Made by a program: the position numbers and the translations under genes
The notes under the pieces: model-generated
The model's input: the letters and a program-made list of their open reading frames with translations, nothing else
Told to the model about the DNA's origin: nothing
The model's database searches: none
Shown: positions 53,240 through 62,913 of the stretch, one piece after another
Position numbering within the stretch: position 1 is the first letter of the stretch
Layout of the letters: every line of letters begins with the position of its first letter
From: Gracilimonas sp046602855
GTDB lineage: Bacteria; Bacteroidota; Rhodothermia; Balneolales; Balneolaceae
NCBI RefSeq assembly: GCF_046602855.1
Contig: NZ_JBKINJ010000003.1
Location: forward strand, 1 to 64,000
Length of the DNA stretch: 64,000 nucleotides
Direction: 5' to 3'

Positions 53240-53848
53240 ATGGCTTATACATTACCAGATCTGCCGTACGACTACGATGCACTTGAACCACATATTGATG
53301 CCCGTACGATGAAGATCCATCATACCAAGCACCATCAAGGATACACAAACAAAGTGAATGCAGCCCTTGAAGGACATGAATTTGCCGATCTAGATATTGA
53401 AGAAGTACTACGCAGAATTGATGAAGTACCTTCTGATGTCAAACAGGCTGTAATTAATAGTGGTGGCGGATACGCTAATCATAATCTTTTTTGGACTATT
53501 CTGTCTCCAAGTGGAGGAGGAAAACCAGAAGGTGAGCTTGCTGAAGCTATTAACGAATCTTTTGGAAGTTTTGACAAGTTCAAAGAAGAATTTTCGTCTG
53601 CAGCCGGTGGCCGTTTCGGTTCCGGATGGGCATGGTTGTCAGTAGACGGCAGTGGAAACCTTGTAGTACATTCTACTGCAAACCAGGATAGCCCGTTGAT
53701 GGAAGGTTATACACCAATTATGGGTATTGACGTTTGGGAACATGCATACTATTTGCACTACCAAAATCGTCGACCGGATTATGTAGCAGCTTTTTGGAAT
53801 GTGGTCAATTGGGATCAGGTTGCAGAAAACTTTAAATCTGCTAAATAA
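53240..53848 (+). CDS. sodA: Superoxide dismutase, Mn type
   Basis: The 202-residue enzyme converts superoxide to peroxide and oxygen in the cytoplasm. The metal ligands are His27 (MKIHHTKHHQGY), His81 (GGYANHNLFW), Asp164 and His168 (MGIDVWEHAYYLHY). The segment STANQDSPLM near residue 149, with Gln in the second shell, favours Mn over Fe, though cambialistic use cannot be excluded. AAGGAG lies just before the ATG. A terminator follows. Confidence 0.95.
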   Translation: MAYTLPDLPYDYDALEPHIDARTMKIHHTKHHQGYTNKVNAALEGHEFADLDIEEVLRRIDEVPSDVKQAVINSGGGYANHNLFWTILSPSGGGKPEGELAEAINESFGSFDKFKEEFSSAAGGRFGSGWAWLSVDGSGNLVVHSTANQDSPLMEGYTPIMGIDVWEHAYYLHYQNRRPDYVAAFWNVVNWDQVAENFKSAK

Positions 53849-53901
53849 ATACGAGACCTATTAAGTCTGACCTGCATAGGGTTGGGTATTTAATATATTT
53901 C

Positions 53902-53937
53902 GAGGCTTTCCAGGAATGGAAAGCCTCATCTATTTTT
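53902..53937 (+). terminator. Terminator after sodA
   Basis: GAGGCTTTCC (53902-53911) pairs perfectly with GGAAAGCCTC (53918-53927) around a 6-base loop, followed by a T-rich stretch after a few bases. Confidence 0.85.
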
Positions 53938-53996
53938 GGCTTAAATATTTTGTATTTTTAACACGTTATAGCAATCAATAAAACAAAGAGATTATT

Positions 53997-54455
53997 ATGC
54001 AATTTGGATTTGGAATGGGACCTGATACGTCTTGGATGAGAGAAGAGCTGACTCAGTTTGGTGTTGAGGAGCTAAAGACCACTGACGATGTTGATCGTGC
54101 GATGAAGGAATACGAAGGAACAATGCTTTTAGTCGTGAATTCGGTATGTGGTTGTGCGGCAGGAAATGCACGCCCCGGTTTGGGAATCGCTATTGAGAAT
54201 ACAGAGACCAAGCCCGATCATATGGTAACCGTGTTTGCCGGTCAGGATAAAGAAGCAACGGCACATGCCAGAGCTTATTTTAGTGAATATCCACCATCCT
54301 CACCATCTTTCGCTTATTTCGTAGATGGAGAGATCAAAGCACTAATACCGCGGCATCGTATTGAAGGGCGCACTAAGGAGCAAGTTGCTAATGATCTGGT
54401 TATGGTGTTTGATGCATTTTCAGGCAAGAAGGAAGATGAGAAAGCTGAAAAATAA
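53997..54455 (+). CDS. Bacilliredoxin (BrxA/BrxB family)
   Basis: The 152-residue protein belongs to the YphP/YqiW family with the characteristic CGC active site (SVCGCAAG, Cys51 and Cys53). In Bacillus such proteins remove bacillithiol from oxidised protein thiols. Other parts are MVTVFAGQDKEATAHARAYF and PPSSPSFAYFVDGEIKALIPRH. Whether this organism makes bacillithiol cannot be seen here. It sits directly after sodA with its own terminator, consistent with oxidative stress defence. Confidence 0.93.
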   Translation: MQFGFGMGPDTSWMREELTQFGVEELKTTDDVDRAMKEYEGTMLLVVNSVCGCAAGNARPGLGIAIENTETKPDHMVTVFAGQDKEATAHARAYFSEYPPSSPSFAYFVDGEIKALIPRHRIEGRTKEQVANDLVMVFDAFSGKKEDEKAEK

Positions 54456-54487
54456 AGCTTGAAGAGTCATAGTTGAGATTCATTTTA

Positions 54488-54520
54488 AAAGCCGGCTCAC
54501 TAGAGTCGGCTTTTTGTTTT
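54488..54520 (+). terminator. Terminator after the bacilliredoxin gene
   Basis: AAAGCCGGCT (54488-54497) pairs with AGTCGGCTTT (54504-54513) with one wobble, followed by a T-rich run. Confidence 0.92.
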
Positions 54521-54595
54521 TGCTAAGGATACAAGATCTTTGGGAGCATGTATTTCAGAGATTTAAATGATTTTTTCTGTGGCCTTTCGTTTTGT

Positions 54596-56302
54596 TTATT
54601 TATTAGGTCCAAAATCTAATTCTTCGCCATCTCTGTATATTCGAATACCTGCCGGTTTCCCTTTTTTCCCATCAGGTCCAAATTCAGTTACAGCAGATAC
54701 CAACTCCTCTTCAGTTCGTTCTTCGCCTACTTTGCGCGGCTGATCTTTGTAAAAACTATCCATATGTAAAGTCTGCGTTGGGAAGGCGAATTCAACACCC
54801 ACTTCCTTAGCAAGTCGCAGTATTTCTAATAGGAAATTATGGCGCTGCTGTAATTCAGTGCTCCAATCAGGAACATCAAAAAAGACATAGACCAGCACAT
54901 CAAGGGAGTGAGGCCCAAAGGAATTGAAATGCACTTCATACATATCCTGGCGAAAGTGCTTGTTGGCTTTTACAATGGCCTTGATACCTTCCACAAAAGC
55001 TTCCATTTGCTCAGGTGTGGTTGAATATGTAAGGTTGAGTACAGTTTTTAACCTCCGGTATTTCCTCAATCCAAGATTGTCGATATCTGTGTTGGCAACA
55101 CTGGAGTTTGGGACACTCACCAACGAATTATAAAAAGTTCGAATACGGGTTGAACGAAAGCCAACCTCTTCTACCGTTCCTTCAACATCTCCGGTTTTGA
55201 TCCAGTCACCGATCTTGAAGGGCCGGTCCATGAAGATAGTAATTGATCCGAAAAAATTAGCGAGTGTCTCCCGTGCAGCCAACGCTACTGCCAAACCACC
55301 AATACCTAATCCGGCAATCAGTGAAGCTACATTTATACCGTTATTTTGAAGAATGGCGATAACACCCATTACTAAGACAAAGAACCTAAGAGTTTTTCGG
55401 ATGAGGGGAACAAGCTGATCGTCTAGCTCAGTCTCTGTTTTTGAAGTGACAACCGTTAGGTATTTCGAAAATACATCAGACAGATTATAAAAAAGCCAGA
55501 CGACCGTAGCAGATAATGCGACCTCAAGAAAAACGGATAGTGCATGGCTGACTGTAACGGAGAACTGAAGATTCGAATAGGTAAGTAGAAAAAAGGCTGT
55601 TACAAAGATATAACCGGATGGTTTTTCAATGCCGTCAATGAGGTCGTCATCCCAGGTAAATTTGGTTTTGTGTGCCAGACGGCGAACGTAGTTGTCCAGA
55701 AAAAATTCAAATACCTTCATGAATATAAGACCAAGTAATATCCAAAAGAATACAGCGAGATACTGCCATACCTTGATCCCAAACCATTCGTTGCTGGACC
55801 ATTCCGGTAGTTGGTCGATCAGGAAGGTAAACGCGCTTGAGAATGTATTCGCATATAATTCCGGTATAGCCTGAGTGGTTGCCTTAGAAAATACCCATTC
55901 ATTTTGTGCTGTTTTGGTAAGGTAGATCTCAGGCAGGCTTTGAAACAAAATGTACTGTTGGAGTCCTGATAGGCTGTCAGTGTAGTTTGAATTACTGGGA
56001 ATATCCTCATATTCAATGAGCAAACCCCGTGCATCCAAAACTTTAAGAAGTCTCTCAGCCAGTTCTAATTTTTTATCTTTATTACCACCGGCCAGCTTCA
56101 TGGTGGTAACCACATATTCCGGTTTTTTGTGTCCGGCTTGTTGCCAGTGCAAAAAGGTGTGAACGGTGCGTTGTGGATTAGCCAGCAGATCTTGTTGGCG
56201 AGGTTCCGGAGTTGATTCGGGTACTTCTTGAAAACCGTATGCCGTTCCGGAGCAGATAATGAAGATTGATAAAAATAGAGTCAGTAATCTGATAGGCCTC
56301 AT
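54596..56302 (-). CDS. MscS-family mechanosensitive channel with exported N-terminal domain
   Basis: From the ATG at 56302 the protein has 568 residues; the frame opens upstream to 56401 but this start gives a signal peptide (MRPIRLLTLFLSIFIICSG, then TAYGFQ). A periplasmic region (about 30-160) precedes four or five spans. The MscS core is clear: GLGIGGLAVALAARETLANF (pore helix TM3) and DRPFKIGDWI with GTVEEVGFRSTRIRT (beta domain). Such channels release solutes on hypo-osmotic shock. It is downstream of the slipin gene but separated by a terminator. Confidence 0.92.
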   Translation of the reverse strand: MRPIRLLTLFLSIFIICSGTAYGFQEVPESTPEPRQQDLLANPQRTVHTFLHWQQAGHKKPEYVVTTMKLAGGNKDKKLELAERLLKVLDARGLLIEYEDIPSNSNYTDSLSGLQQYILFQSLPEIYLTKTAQNEWVFSKATTQAIPELYANTFSSAFTFLIDQLPEWSSNEWFGIKVWQYLAVFFWILLGLIFMKVFEFFLDNYVRRLAHKTKFTWDDDLIDGIEKPSGYIFVTAFFLLTYSNLQFSVTVSHALSVFLEVALSATVVWLFYNLSDVFSKYLTVVTSKTETELDDQLVPLIRKTLRFFVLVMGVIAILQNNGINVASLIAGLGIGGLAVALAARETLANFFGSITIFMDRPFKIGDWIKTGDVEGTVEEVGFRSTRIRTFYNSLVSVPNSSVANTDIDNLGLRKYRRLKTVLNLTYSTTPEQMEAFVEGIKAIVKANKHFRQDMYEVHFNSFGPHSLDVLVYVFFDVPDWSTELQQRHNFLLEILRLAKEVGVEFAFPTQTLHMDSFYKDQPRKVGEERTEEELVSAVTEFGPDGKKGKPAGIRIYRDGEELDFGPNK

Positions 56303-56383
56303 ATTGAGATCTTTATTTGTTAGTTCGAGGATAGCCGAAATTAAGAAAACTATAGATGGCATGAAGGAGGAAACATGTACATA

Positions 56384-56413
56384 AAAAAGGCTCCGACGCA
56401 AAGCATCGGAGCC
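56384..56413 (-). terminator. Terminator of the nfeD-slipin unit
   Basis: GGCTCCGA (56389-56396) pairs with TCGGAGCC (56406-56413). On the minus strand the stem is followed by a six-T run. It lies 63 bases after the slipin stop and before the mscS start. Confidence 0.93.
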
Positions 56414-56475
56414 AGGGTATTTGTATCAGAGAAAAATTGGTGTTGGAACCAATGGATGCTCTGATCTATGATTTT

Positions 56476-57285
56476 CTATTTATCATCACTGTCTTTCTTT
56501 TTGATCTGATCTGATGGAACTACTTTTTTGAAAGCTTCCAGAAAATCCATTGGCAGTGGAAGGAAGGCAAAGGTGGCGTTCTCTTCACTTATCTCATTCA
56601 TGGTTTGCAGGAAGCGCAATTGTAAAGCGGCCGGTGCGGTTTCGATCATCTTGGCAGCGTCAACCAGTCTTTCTGCGGCCTGGAACTCACCTTCGGCGTT
56701 GATGACTTTCGCTCGACGATCACGCTCGGTCTCAGCCTGACGTGCCATTGCTCTCTTCATGTTTTCAGGAAGAACAACATCCCTTACTTCCACAGATACT
56801 ACTTTAATTCCCCATGGATCAGTTTGAGTATCAATATTTTGTTGGATCTGTTTATTGATCTTTTCACGGTTGGCAAGCAGTTCATCCAATTCAACCTGAC
56901 CAATAATACTTCTCAATGTTGTTTGGGCCAGCATGGATGTGGCATGAATATACCTCTCAACTTGTATAACAGCTGCTTCGGCATCTACCACTCGAAAAAA
57001 AGTAATGGCATCTACGTTAACGGTTACGTTGTCTTTGGTGATCACTTCCTGACGATCAACGTTGATGGTGAGTACACGAAGGTCCACTCTCTCGATTTTA
57101 TCAATAAAAGGGATCAGTATAATAAGTCCCGGTCCTTTTACGCTCTGAAATTTACCAAGACGGAAAACAACGGCTCGTTCATATTCTCGTAAGATCTTGA
57201 AAACTTGCGGGGCTAATAATACAAAGAAAACAACAAGGGTAATTACCCAGGTTATATATCCTGAAAATACTTCAGTCGGCTCCAT
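56476..57285 (-). CDS. Slipin (stomatin/prohibitin family) membrane protein
   Basis: The 269-residue protein has one N-terminal span (about 10-30) and an SPFH domain (about 33-200): YERAVVFRLGKFQSVKGPGL, VDLRVLTINVDRQEVITKDN, RSIIGQVELDELLANREKIN, and EVRDVVLPENMKRAMARQAE. A coiled-coil region follows. SPFH proteins oligomerise into membrane microdomains. It overlaps the upstream NfeD gene by 14 bases; the pair is a conserved operon in which NfeD cleaves the slipin C-terminus. Confidence 0.93.
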   Translation of the reverse strand: MEPTEVFSGYITWVITLVVFFVLLAPQVFKILREYERAVVFRLGKFQSVKGPGLIILIPFIDKIERVDLRVLTINVDRQEVITKDNVTVNVDAITFFRVVDAEAAVIQVERYIHATSMLAQTTLRSIIGQVELDELLANREKINKQIQQNIDTQTDPWGIKVVSVEVRDVVLPENMKRAMARQAETERDRRAKVINAEGEFQAAERLVDAAKMIETAPAALQLRFLQTMNEISEENATFAFLPLPMDFLEAFKKVVPSDQIKKKDSDDK

Positions 57286-58606
57286 GATGAGTCTCCTCTT
57301 TAGGGGTGTAAGGTTTTACGGTTACGGTAAGTCCTTCGAAACGGACTATCTCGCACCATTCGTTTGATTTAATCTCTTCTCCTTCAGTAACAGCATTCCA
57401 ATATTCACCTGATACCATAACGCGACCCGAATTTTCGTCAACATCGTCAATGACCTTGGCTTTTTTCCCAATAAGTGACTCTAGGCCTGTTCGGTGTCCT
57501 GTAAATTGTGCCTTGATGCCCGAAGTTGCGATCCAACCAAAAAATATGACCATTAAAATGGTTGCAGGGACCAACCAGTACCAATCCAACTGCATTTCTT
57601 TGGGGAAATCCTGGAACAACATTAAAGCTCCAAGGAAAAATGAAACGGCTCCTCCTGTCATAAGAATTCCAAAGGTTGGGGTGAATGCTTCTGTTATAAA
57701 TAAGACAATAGCCAATCCTATCAAAATAAATCCGGCTACATTTATCGGCATGGCAGCTGACCCATAGAGTAACAAGATCAATGCAATGACGCCAGCCATA
57801 CCCGGAACAATAGCTCCGGGGTTGGTAACCTCACCGACTATACCGTATATCGCAACCATAGTCAGTATTAGCATAATTTCAGGACGCATGATGAAGCTGA
57901 AGAATTTCTCTGCAAAACTTTCATCAAGTGGCTCAATAGTGGCGTTTGAAGTATATAAAACTCTGCCTTCGACCTCCTTTCCATCAATTTGTTCAAGCAG
58001 GTCATTTAGATCAGCTGCGATCAAGTCAATGACATTTAATTCCAATGCTTCAGTTTCGGTGATCGCTTCTCCGTCACTCACGGCTGATTTAGCCCATTCC
58101 GCATTTCGATCCCGCTCTTTGGCGATATTCTCAATAAAACTTTCTGAGTAGTTAAAGATCTTTTTCTGCATCACTGTATCCTGTTGTCCTCCACCCATTG
58201 AAACGGGCGATGCTGCACCAATAGTTGTAGTCGGAGCCATGGCCGCAATATGTGCGGCAAGGGTGATGAAGGTTCCTGCACTTCCTGCGTTTCCACCGGA
58301 AGGGGTTACGTAAACAACAATGGGCATTTCTGAAGCAAGCATTTCCTGAACGATGTCTTGGGTAGAATTTAGAAGTCCGCCAGGGGTATCAAGCTCTATT
58401 ATCAGAGCTTCAGCATTTTGCTCTATAGCTGTTTCCAGGCCGCGGGTAATATAATTGGTGGTAGTAGGCCCAATCGTGCCTTTAATCGTAATAACAGTAA
58501 CGGTCTTATCGACTGTACTGTCTTGTTGCACAATATTTCCGGACGCCTGCGTGATGGGAAGAAATATTAGTGCTAATAAAAGCGATATATAATTTTTCGA
58601 TCTCAT
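57272..58606 (-). CDS. NfeD-family membrane-bound serine protease
   Basis: The 444-residue protein is the long NfeD form. A signal peptide (about 1-23) leads to a ClpP-like protease domain (about 30-225) with ELDTPGGLLNSTQDIV, YVTPSGGNAGSAGTFITLAA (Ser nucleophile in GNAGSAGT), and a following Lys-containing helix (VMQKKIFNYS). About four spans (about 235-365) precede the C-terminal OB-fold NfeD domain (about 375-440). In the archaeal homologue the protease cuts a stomatin partner. It overlaps the slipin gene by 14 bases, so the two are coupled. Confidence 0.93.
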   Translation of the reverse strand: MRSKNYISLLLALIFLPITQASGNIVQQDSTVDKTVTVITIKGTIGPTTTNYITRGLETAIEQNAEALIIELDTPGGLLNSTQDIVQEMLASEMPIVVYVTPSGGNAGSAGTFITLAAHIAAMAPTTTIGAASPVSMGGGQQDTVMQKKIFNYSESFIENIAKERDRNAEWAKSAVSDGEAITETEALELNVIDLIAADLNDLLEQIDGKEVEGRVLYTSNATIEPLDESFAEKFFSFIMRPEIMLILTMVAIYGIVGEVTNPGAIVPGMAGVIALILLLYGSAAMPINVAGFILIGLAIVLFITEAFTPTFGILMTGGAVSFFLGALMLFQDFPKEMQLDWYWLVPATILMVIFFGWIATSGIKAQFTGHRTGLESLIGKKAKVIDDVDENSGRVMVSGEYWNAVTEGEEIKSNEWCEIVRFEGLTVTVKPYTPKEETHHGAD

Positions 58607-58682
58607 ACTAACCCAATGATTGCCCTAAATGAAAGGTTCCATAATGGTACGTAAACCACATGAATTTTTAAAGAACTTAAGA

Positions 58683-61145
58683 CTATTCGTTCCGTACAGC
58701 CTGAACCGGGTTGATCATAGCAGCCCTTATAGAATGATAGCTTACGGTTGCCAGTGCAATAATCAATATGATCAGACCGGATGTAACAAAAATGATGGGA
58801 AGGTATGTAAAGAGGTCAAACCGGTAGGGAAAGTTCGCAAGCCATTTTTTTGCACCATAATATGATATTGGCCAGGCTATGAGATTGGAAAAGATCACCA
58901 ATAACAGAAATTCTTTTGATAGCAGATTTACGATATTCATCACAGAGGCTCCGAGACTTTTTCTGATGCCTATCTCTTTTTGTTTTAGGTGAGCAGAATA
59001 GGAGGATAGCCCTAATAAACCAAGGCAGGCAATAATTATGCTAAGGACCGAAAATACAGTAGCTAATGAACTCATTTTCTGTTCTGACTCATAGATCTCG
59101 TTAAGACGATCATCCAAAAAACGGTATTCAAATGGATCAATAGGGTTGATCTGCTTCCAAACACGCTCCAGATGCTCAATGGCAGAAGAAGGATTGCCCG
59201 GTGAAAGTTCCACTGCCGTGTGTACCACATAACCTAGAATTGGTTGTGTTCCCTGAACCAACTTTATGACCAATGGTTGAATTTCTTTTTTAAGGGACGA
59301 GTAGTTAAAGTCTTCGGTCACTCCAACAACTGTAAAAGATTCACGGTCCCCAACAGGCGGATAAAAATAAAAAGTGGAACCGATAGCCTCTTCGGGAGTT
59401 TCTGCATCCAGTTTTGAAAGCATGGATTCGTTAATCAAAATACTTTGATCGAAATCACTTGTAAAATCACGGGAAAACGTACGGCCTGCCAAAAGGTTTA
59501 GGTCGAATGTATCAATAAAGTCATGGGTAACGTGAAGTGTCAGATTAGTGGCATCTTCTGATTCTCCGGTTCCGGCCGGCACATATCGATAAAATTCCTG
59601 TACTTCACTTCCGGGTATCTTTCCCAAGCCAGTAATGTTTTGAACTTGGGAGTGATTTAAACTTCGTTCCTTAAATGTATCGAATTCCCAGCTAATAAGA
59701 TTTTGCTTGGTGGGAAGAAGGAGCACGTTATTCTTATCAAAGCCTAGGTCTTTTTTCTGTAAATAATTTAGTTGAAGAAAAATTACAGCTGTTCCGATCA
59801 ACAGGATCACAGAAAGTGAAAACTGAAATGTGACAAGAACTTTTCGAAAAAGAACACCGGACGATTTAGTAAGTCCGCTACCTTTTAAAACCTGAACCGG
59901 ATTAAACGATGAGAGAAAAAAAGCAGGATAGGAGCCGGAAAAAAATGCAACGAATATGGTGAGTCCCAGAAGAGCAGGAATAGTATAGTTATTTTGAAAA
60001 AGCTCAAAACGTAAAGCCTTTCCGGTCAAATCATTAAAGAATGGCAGCGCAAGATAAATCATGCCGACTCCCAGAATGATCGCAATAAGGGATATGAAGA
60101 AGGATTCTCCTAAGAATTGAGAAACAAGCTGTTTTTTATAACCACCCATTACTTTTCTGAGACCCACCTCGCGACCTCTTTCCAGCGATCGAGCCGTTGA
60201 AAGGTTCATGAAATTGATGCAGGCGATGATCAGAATAAAAATAGCGACTGCCAAAAGGATATTTGTGTATAGTGAAGAACTGTTAACTTCCATTTCTTGG
60301 TCACGGTTGGAGTGCAGATAGATGTCTGTGATGGGTTGCAGTTCAAGATATACGGTTTCATCAGCCGGCCATCCGGAATAAGCGTAATAGTATTTATCAG
60401 CAAGTGTCTGAAGTTGCTCTTCAAGAATATTTGGATCAGTATTTTTCCCAATGACCGCGTATGTCCAGATGGGGTTCCAAAGCCAGCTTGTGTTGTACTC
60501 AGGGCTGCTTGCATAAATATCATCAAGGCTTGTAAAGGAGGCTAGCAGATCGATCTTCATATGTGATTCCTCAGGCCAGTTTTGCATAATGCCTGTAATG
60601 GTCATGTCGCGAATGCCTTTATAGTTCAGTGTTTTACCGATGGGATTTTTATCTCCAAAATATTTTTCAGCAAGCTCTTTTGTTAGCACAAGTGAAAGAG
60701 GGTTCCGCAGTGCAGTGGTCGGGTCTCCCTGAAGCATTACTGCTGAAAAGACATCAAAAAATGTGGAATCAGTGAAATAAAAGTTTTCTTCGCGGAATGA
60801 GAATTGGTCTTCTCGGTTCACAAATGTATGGGACTCCTGTTGCATATCAAAAAACCGGACCGTATTTAAAATGGATTCAGGATATTCTTCCTTTAAGATC
60901 GGGGCAAGTCCAAACGGAGTTGTAGCCTGATCCTCATCTCGATCAGCGGATATTGTGGTTTGAACGACTCTGTAAATTTGTTCTGATCTTTCATGAAAAG
61001 AGTCATAGCTCCTTTCATTAATAACGTAAGTTACGATAAGAATGCAGGTTGCAAGACCAATAGCTAAACCTGTGATGTTGATAAGCGAATAGACCTTTTT
61101 TTTAAGGAGATTTCTTATCGCAATCTTGATGTAATTTTTCAGCAT
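58683..61145 (-). CDS. FtsX/MacB-type ABC transporter permease
   Basis: The 820-residue protein has the double-repeat layout of Bacteroidota-type FtsX permeases: MLKNYIKIAIRNLLKKKVYS at the N-terminus, a first span at 20-42, a large periplasmic MacB-core domain, three spans (about 285-420), a second span plus periplasmic domain, and three last spans (about 690-800). The repeated motif RGREVGLRKVMGGYKKQLVSQF/KQKEIGIRKSLGASVMNIVN marks the coupling helices. No ATPase gene adjoins it. It probably exports a lipoprotein, peptide or drug, or transmits a mechanical signal. Confidence 0.9.
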   Translation of the reverse strand: MLKNYIKIAIRNLLKKKVYSLINITGLAIGLATCILIVTYVINERSYDSFHERSEQIYRVVQTTISADRDEDQATTPFGLAPILKEEYPESILNTVRFFDMQQESHTFVNREDQFSFREENFYFTDSTFFDVFSAVMLQGDPTTALRNPLSLVLTKELAEKYFGDKNPIGKTLNYKGIRDMTITGIMQNWPEESHMKIDLLASFTSLDDIYASSPEYNTSWLWNPIWTYAVIGKNTDPNILEEQLQTLADKYYYAYSGWPADETVYLELQPITDIYLHSNRDQEMEVNSSSLYTNILLAVAIFILIIACINFMNLSTARSLERGREVGLRKVMGGYKKQLVSQFLGESFFISLIAIILGVGMIYLALPFFNDLTGKALRFELFQNNYTIPALLGLTIFVAFFSGSYPAFFLSSFNPVQVLKGSGLTKSSGVLFRKVLVTFQFSLSVILLIGTAVIFLQLNYLQKKDLGFDKNNVLLLPTKQNLISWEFDTFKERSLNHSQVQNITGLGKIPGSEVQEFYRYVPAGTGESEDATNLTLHVTHDFIDTFDLNLLAGRTFSRDFTSDFDQSILINESMLSKLDAETPEEAIGSTFYFYPPVGDRESFTVVGVTEDFNYSSLKKEIQPLVIKLVQGTQPILGYVVHTAVELSPGNPSSAIEHLERVWKQINPIDPFEYRFLDDRLNEIYESEQKMSSLATVFSVLSIIIACLGLLGLSSYSAHLKQKEIGIRKSLGASVMNIVNLLSKEFLLLVIFSNLIAWPISYYGAKKWLANFPYRFDLFTYLPIIFVTSGLIILIIALATVSYHSIRAAMINPVQAVRNE

Positions 61146-61272
61146 CAGTGAATCCTCTAACTACCAACGGAAGTATGTATTACCCTAATTGTACCTTATA
61201 TATTGATAGAGTACTGAGCTGAACCTTTGTTACAAAATTGTTAAACTTTATTTAAATAATTACTGGGAGATA

Positions 61273-62286
61273 TTAATTATTCTTGAGATAGGGGATTATA
61301 TTTTTTTCGAGTAGATCAAAGATCGGTTCTTTATACGTTCTTCTTTGTGTAGCATTTTCCAGGAAAGAGGTGATAACTGTCACACTGTTTAACTCCGGAA
61401 TGATGAAAATATATTGTCCTCCAAAACCCCAAGCAAAATAAACCTCATAACCGCCGACAGGTCGGTTCCACCACATGTATCCATAATCATAGGGATTAAA
61501 ATTACTGTGGGTGTAAGTTTGAAATGAATCACGAACCCAACCCTGTGAAACAATTTGTTCATTATTCCAGGTACCGCGATTTAGCATAAGCTGACCGATC
61601 TTAAGGAGGTCACGGGGTTTGAGAGCTATATTATTTCCTCCCATATAATACCCTTGAGGGTCGCGATCCCAACCTCCAACCTGAATATCTAACGGTGTGA
61701 ATAAATATTTTTCGGCAAACGCTTTGGTGCTCATATCAGTGGCTTTAGTAATGATCACTGAAAGTAAATGGGAGATCCCTGTGCTATACACCATCTTGCC
61801 TCCGGGCTCTTCTTCTAAGGGTTGATCAAATTGAAATTCAACCCAGTTGTCGCTTATTACCCAACGCCTGTAATTATAGAAACTGGTAGTCTCCAATCCT
61901 GATTGCATGGAAAGCAAGTTGCGGATCGTTATGGACTCCTTCCTGGAATTCGGATTAGATGCAAAGTATTCGGGGAAATAACCACCAAGAGTTTCATCAA
62001 TTGAAATATCACTTTTGTCTACAGCTATACCAACCAATAGTGAAATGATACTCTTTGATGCCGATTTGATGTTGTAGGGATAGTCGGGGGATGCGGTTCG
62101 GAAATATTTTTCGCTCAGTAATTCTCCGTCTTTTTGAATCAGTATGCTTCTGAGTGATTCTATTGAATCAGCCTGCTTCATGGTGTTTTCAAGACTATCC
62201 TTATAACCATTTAAGGGTTGGGCAAAAAGGACAAAAGTATAAACTAAATTAAGACCAATGGTTATAAGAGATATCCGTAGAGTCAT
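61273..62286 (-). CDS. Class C beta-lactamase-like serine hydrolase
   Basis: The protein (337 residues from the ATG at 62286; a TTG at 62295 is an alternative) has an N-terminal hydrophobic signal and a beta-lactamase/esterase domain. The SxxK motif is in NIKSASKSIISLLVG. The YxN-position motif is MVYSTGISHLL, and near the end is WGFGGQYIFIIPELN in place of KTG. It probably acts as a periplasmic esterase or D-aminopeptidase rather than a resistance enzyme. It follows the FtsX permease on the same strand at a distance of 127 bases in gene order but upstream of it. Confidence 0.87.
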   Translation of the reverse strand: MTLRISLITIGLNLVYTFVLFAQPLNGYKDSLENTMKQADSIESLRSILIQKDGELLSEKYFRTASPDYPYNIKSASKSIISLLVGIAVDKSDISIDETLGGYFPEYFASNPNSRKESITIRNLLSMQSGLETTSFYNYRRWVISDNWVEFQFDQPLEEEPGGKMVYSTGISHLLSVIITKATDMSTKAFAEKYLFTPLDIQVGGWDRDPQGYYMGGNNIALKPRDLLKIGQLMLNRGTWNNEQIVSQGWVRDSFQTYTHSNFNPYDYGYMWWNRPVGGYEVYFAWGFGGQYIFIIPELNSVTVITSFLENATQRRTYKEPIFDLLEKNIIPYLKNN

Positions 62287-62360
62287 TGTGAGCAATTAAA
62301 TCTAATAACAAACTGAATATTATTGAATTAACGTTCCATGCTAGTTGATAAGGATCATGA

Positions 62361-62396
62361 GAAGCCGTTCCAGTTAATAGTAAATTGAACGGCTTC
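62361..62396. terminator. Hairpin after the small exported protein gene
   Basis: GAAGCCGTTC (62361-62370) pairs perfectly with GAACGGCTTC (62387-62396). No T-run follows on the minus strand, so it is at best a weak terminator or an mRNA 3' stabiliser for the gene ending at 62438. Confidence 0.55.
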
Positions 62397-62437
62397 AAAT
62401 GAAAAGCTGACTGTTGTTAAAAAATTAAATAATGAAA

Positions 62438-62857
62438 TTACCTGATGATCAAAATTGGAGGTGAGCTTCCTTCAGCAAAGGTGCCATCTTTTTTAACGAG
62501 AACAGAATACACATATCTGCCAAGTGGTGCATCATTTTTGACCTTTAGTTTAAGTTTTTTTCCGTCTTTTACTTCAATGTAGTATCCGGTTCCAACTGTA
62601 CTTCCATCTTCTTTGGTAAAATAAACGCTGAGTTCCTGAGGAAACTGAAACACCATATCTGACCCTTCTGCAGCCCATTCGATATCATCATTTCTGTTAG
62701 CCTCAATTGGCATTGCTTTATTTTGTTCATTAACGACATACCACTTGGTATCAATTTTTTTAACGGAGTATGTGATTTTTTTTATTTGAGTCACTGATGC
62801 CATGCTTACTAAAGCAATAACAATTAGACCCACCCATATGTTTATTGTATTTTTCAT
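62438..62857 (-). CDS. Small exported beta-rich protein, unknown
   Basis: The 139-residue protein starts with a hydrophobic signal or anchor (WVGLIVIALVSMASV, about 8-22). The rest is predicted beta-rich: WYVVNEQNKAMPIEANRNDD, IEWAAEGSDMVFQFPQELSV, KLKLKVKNDAPLGRYVYSVL, then a C-terminal ILIIR. The pattern recalls cupredoxin-like folds, but no Cys, and no obvious His/Met copper ligands, are present. I do not recognise a named family. It lies 56 bases downstream of the TPR gene. Confidence 0.7.
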   Translation of the reverse strand: MKNTINIWVGLIVIALVSMASVTQIKKITYSVKKIDTKWYVVNEQNKAMPIEANRNDDIEWAAEGSDMVFQFPQELSVYFTKEDGSTVGTGYYIEVKDGKKLKLKVKNDAPLGRYVYSVLVKKDGTFAEGSSPPILIIR

Positions 62858-62913
62858 TTGCTTCCATATTATTGGTTCATGTTAAACCTATTTGGATTAT
62901 TACTTATGTAATC

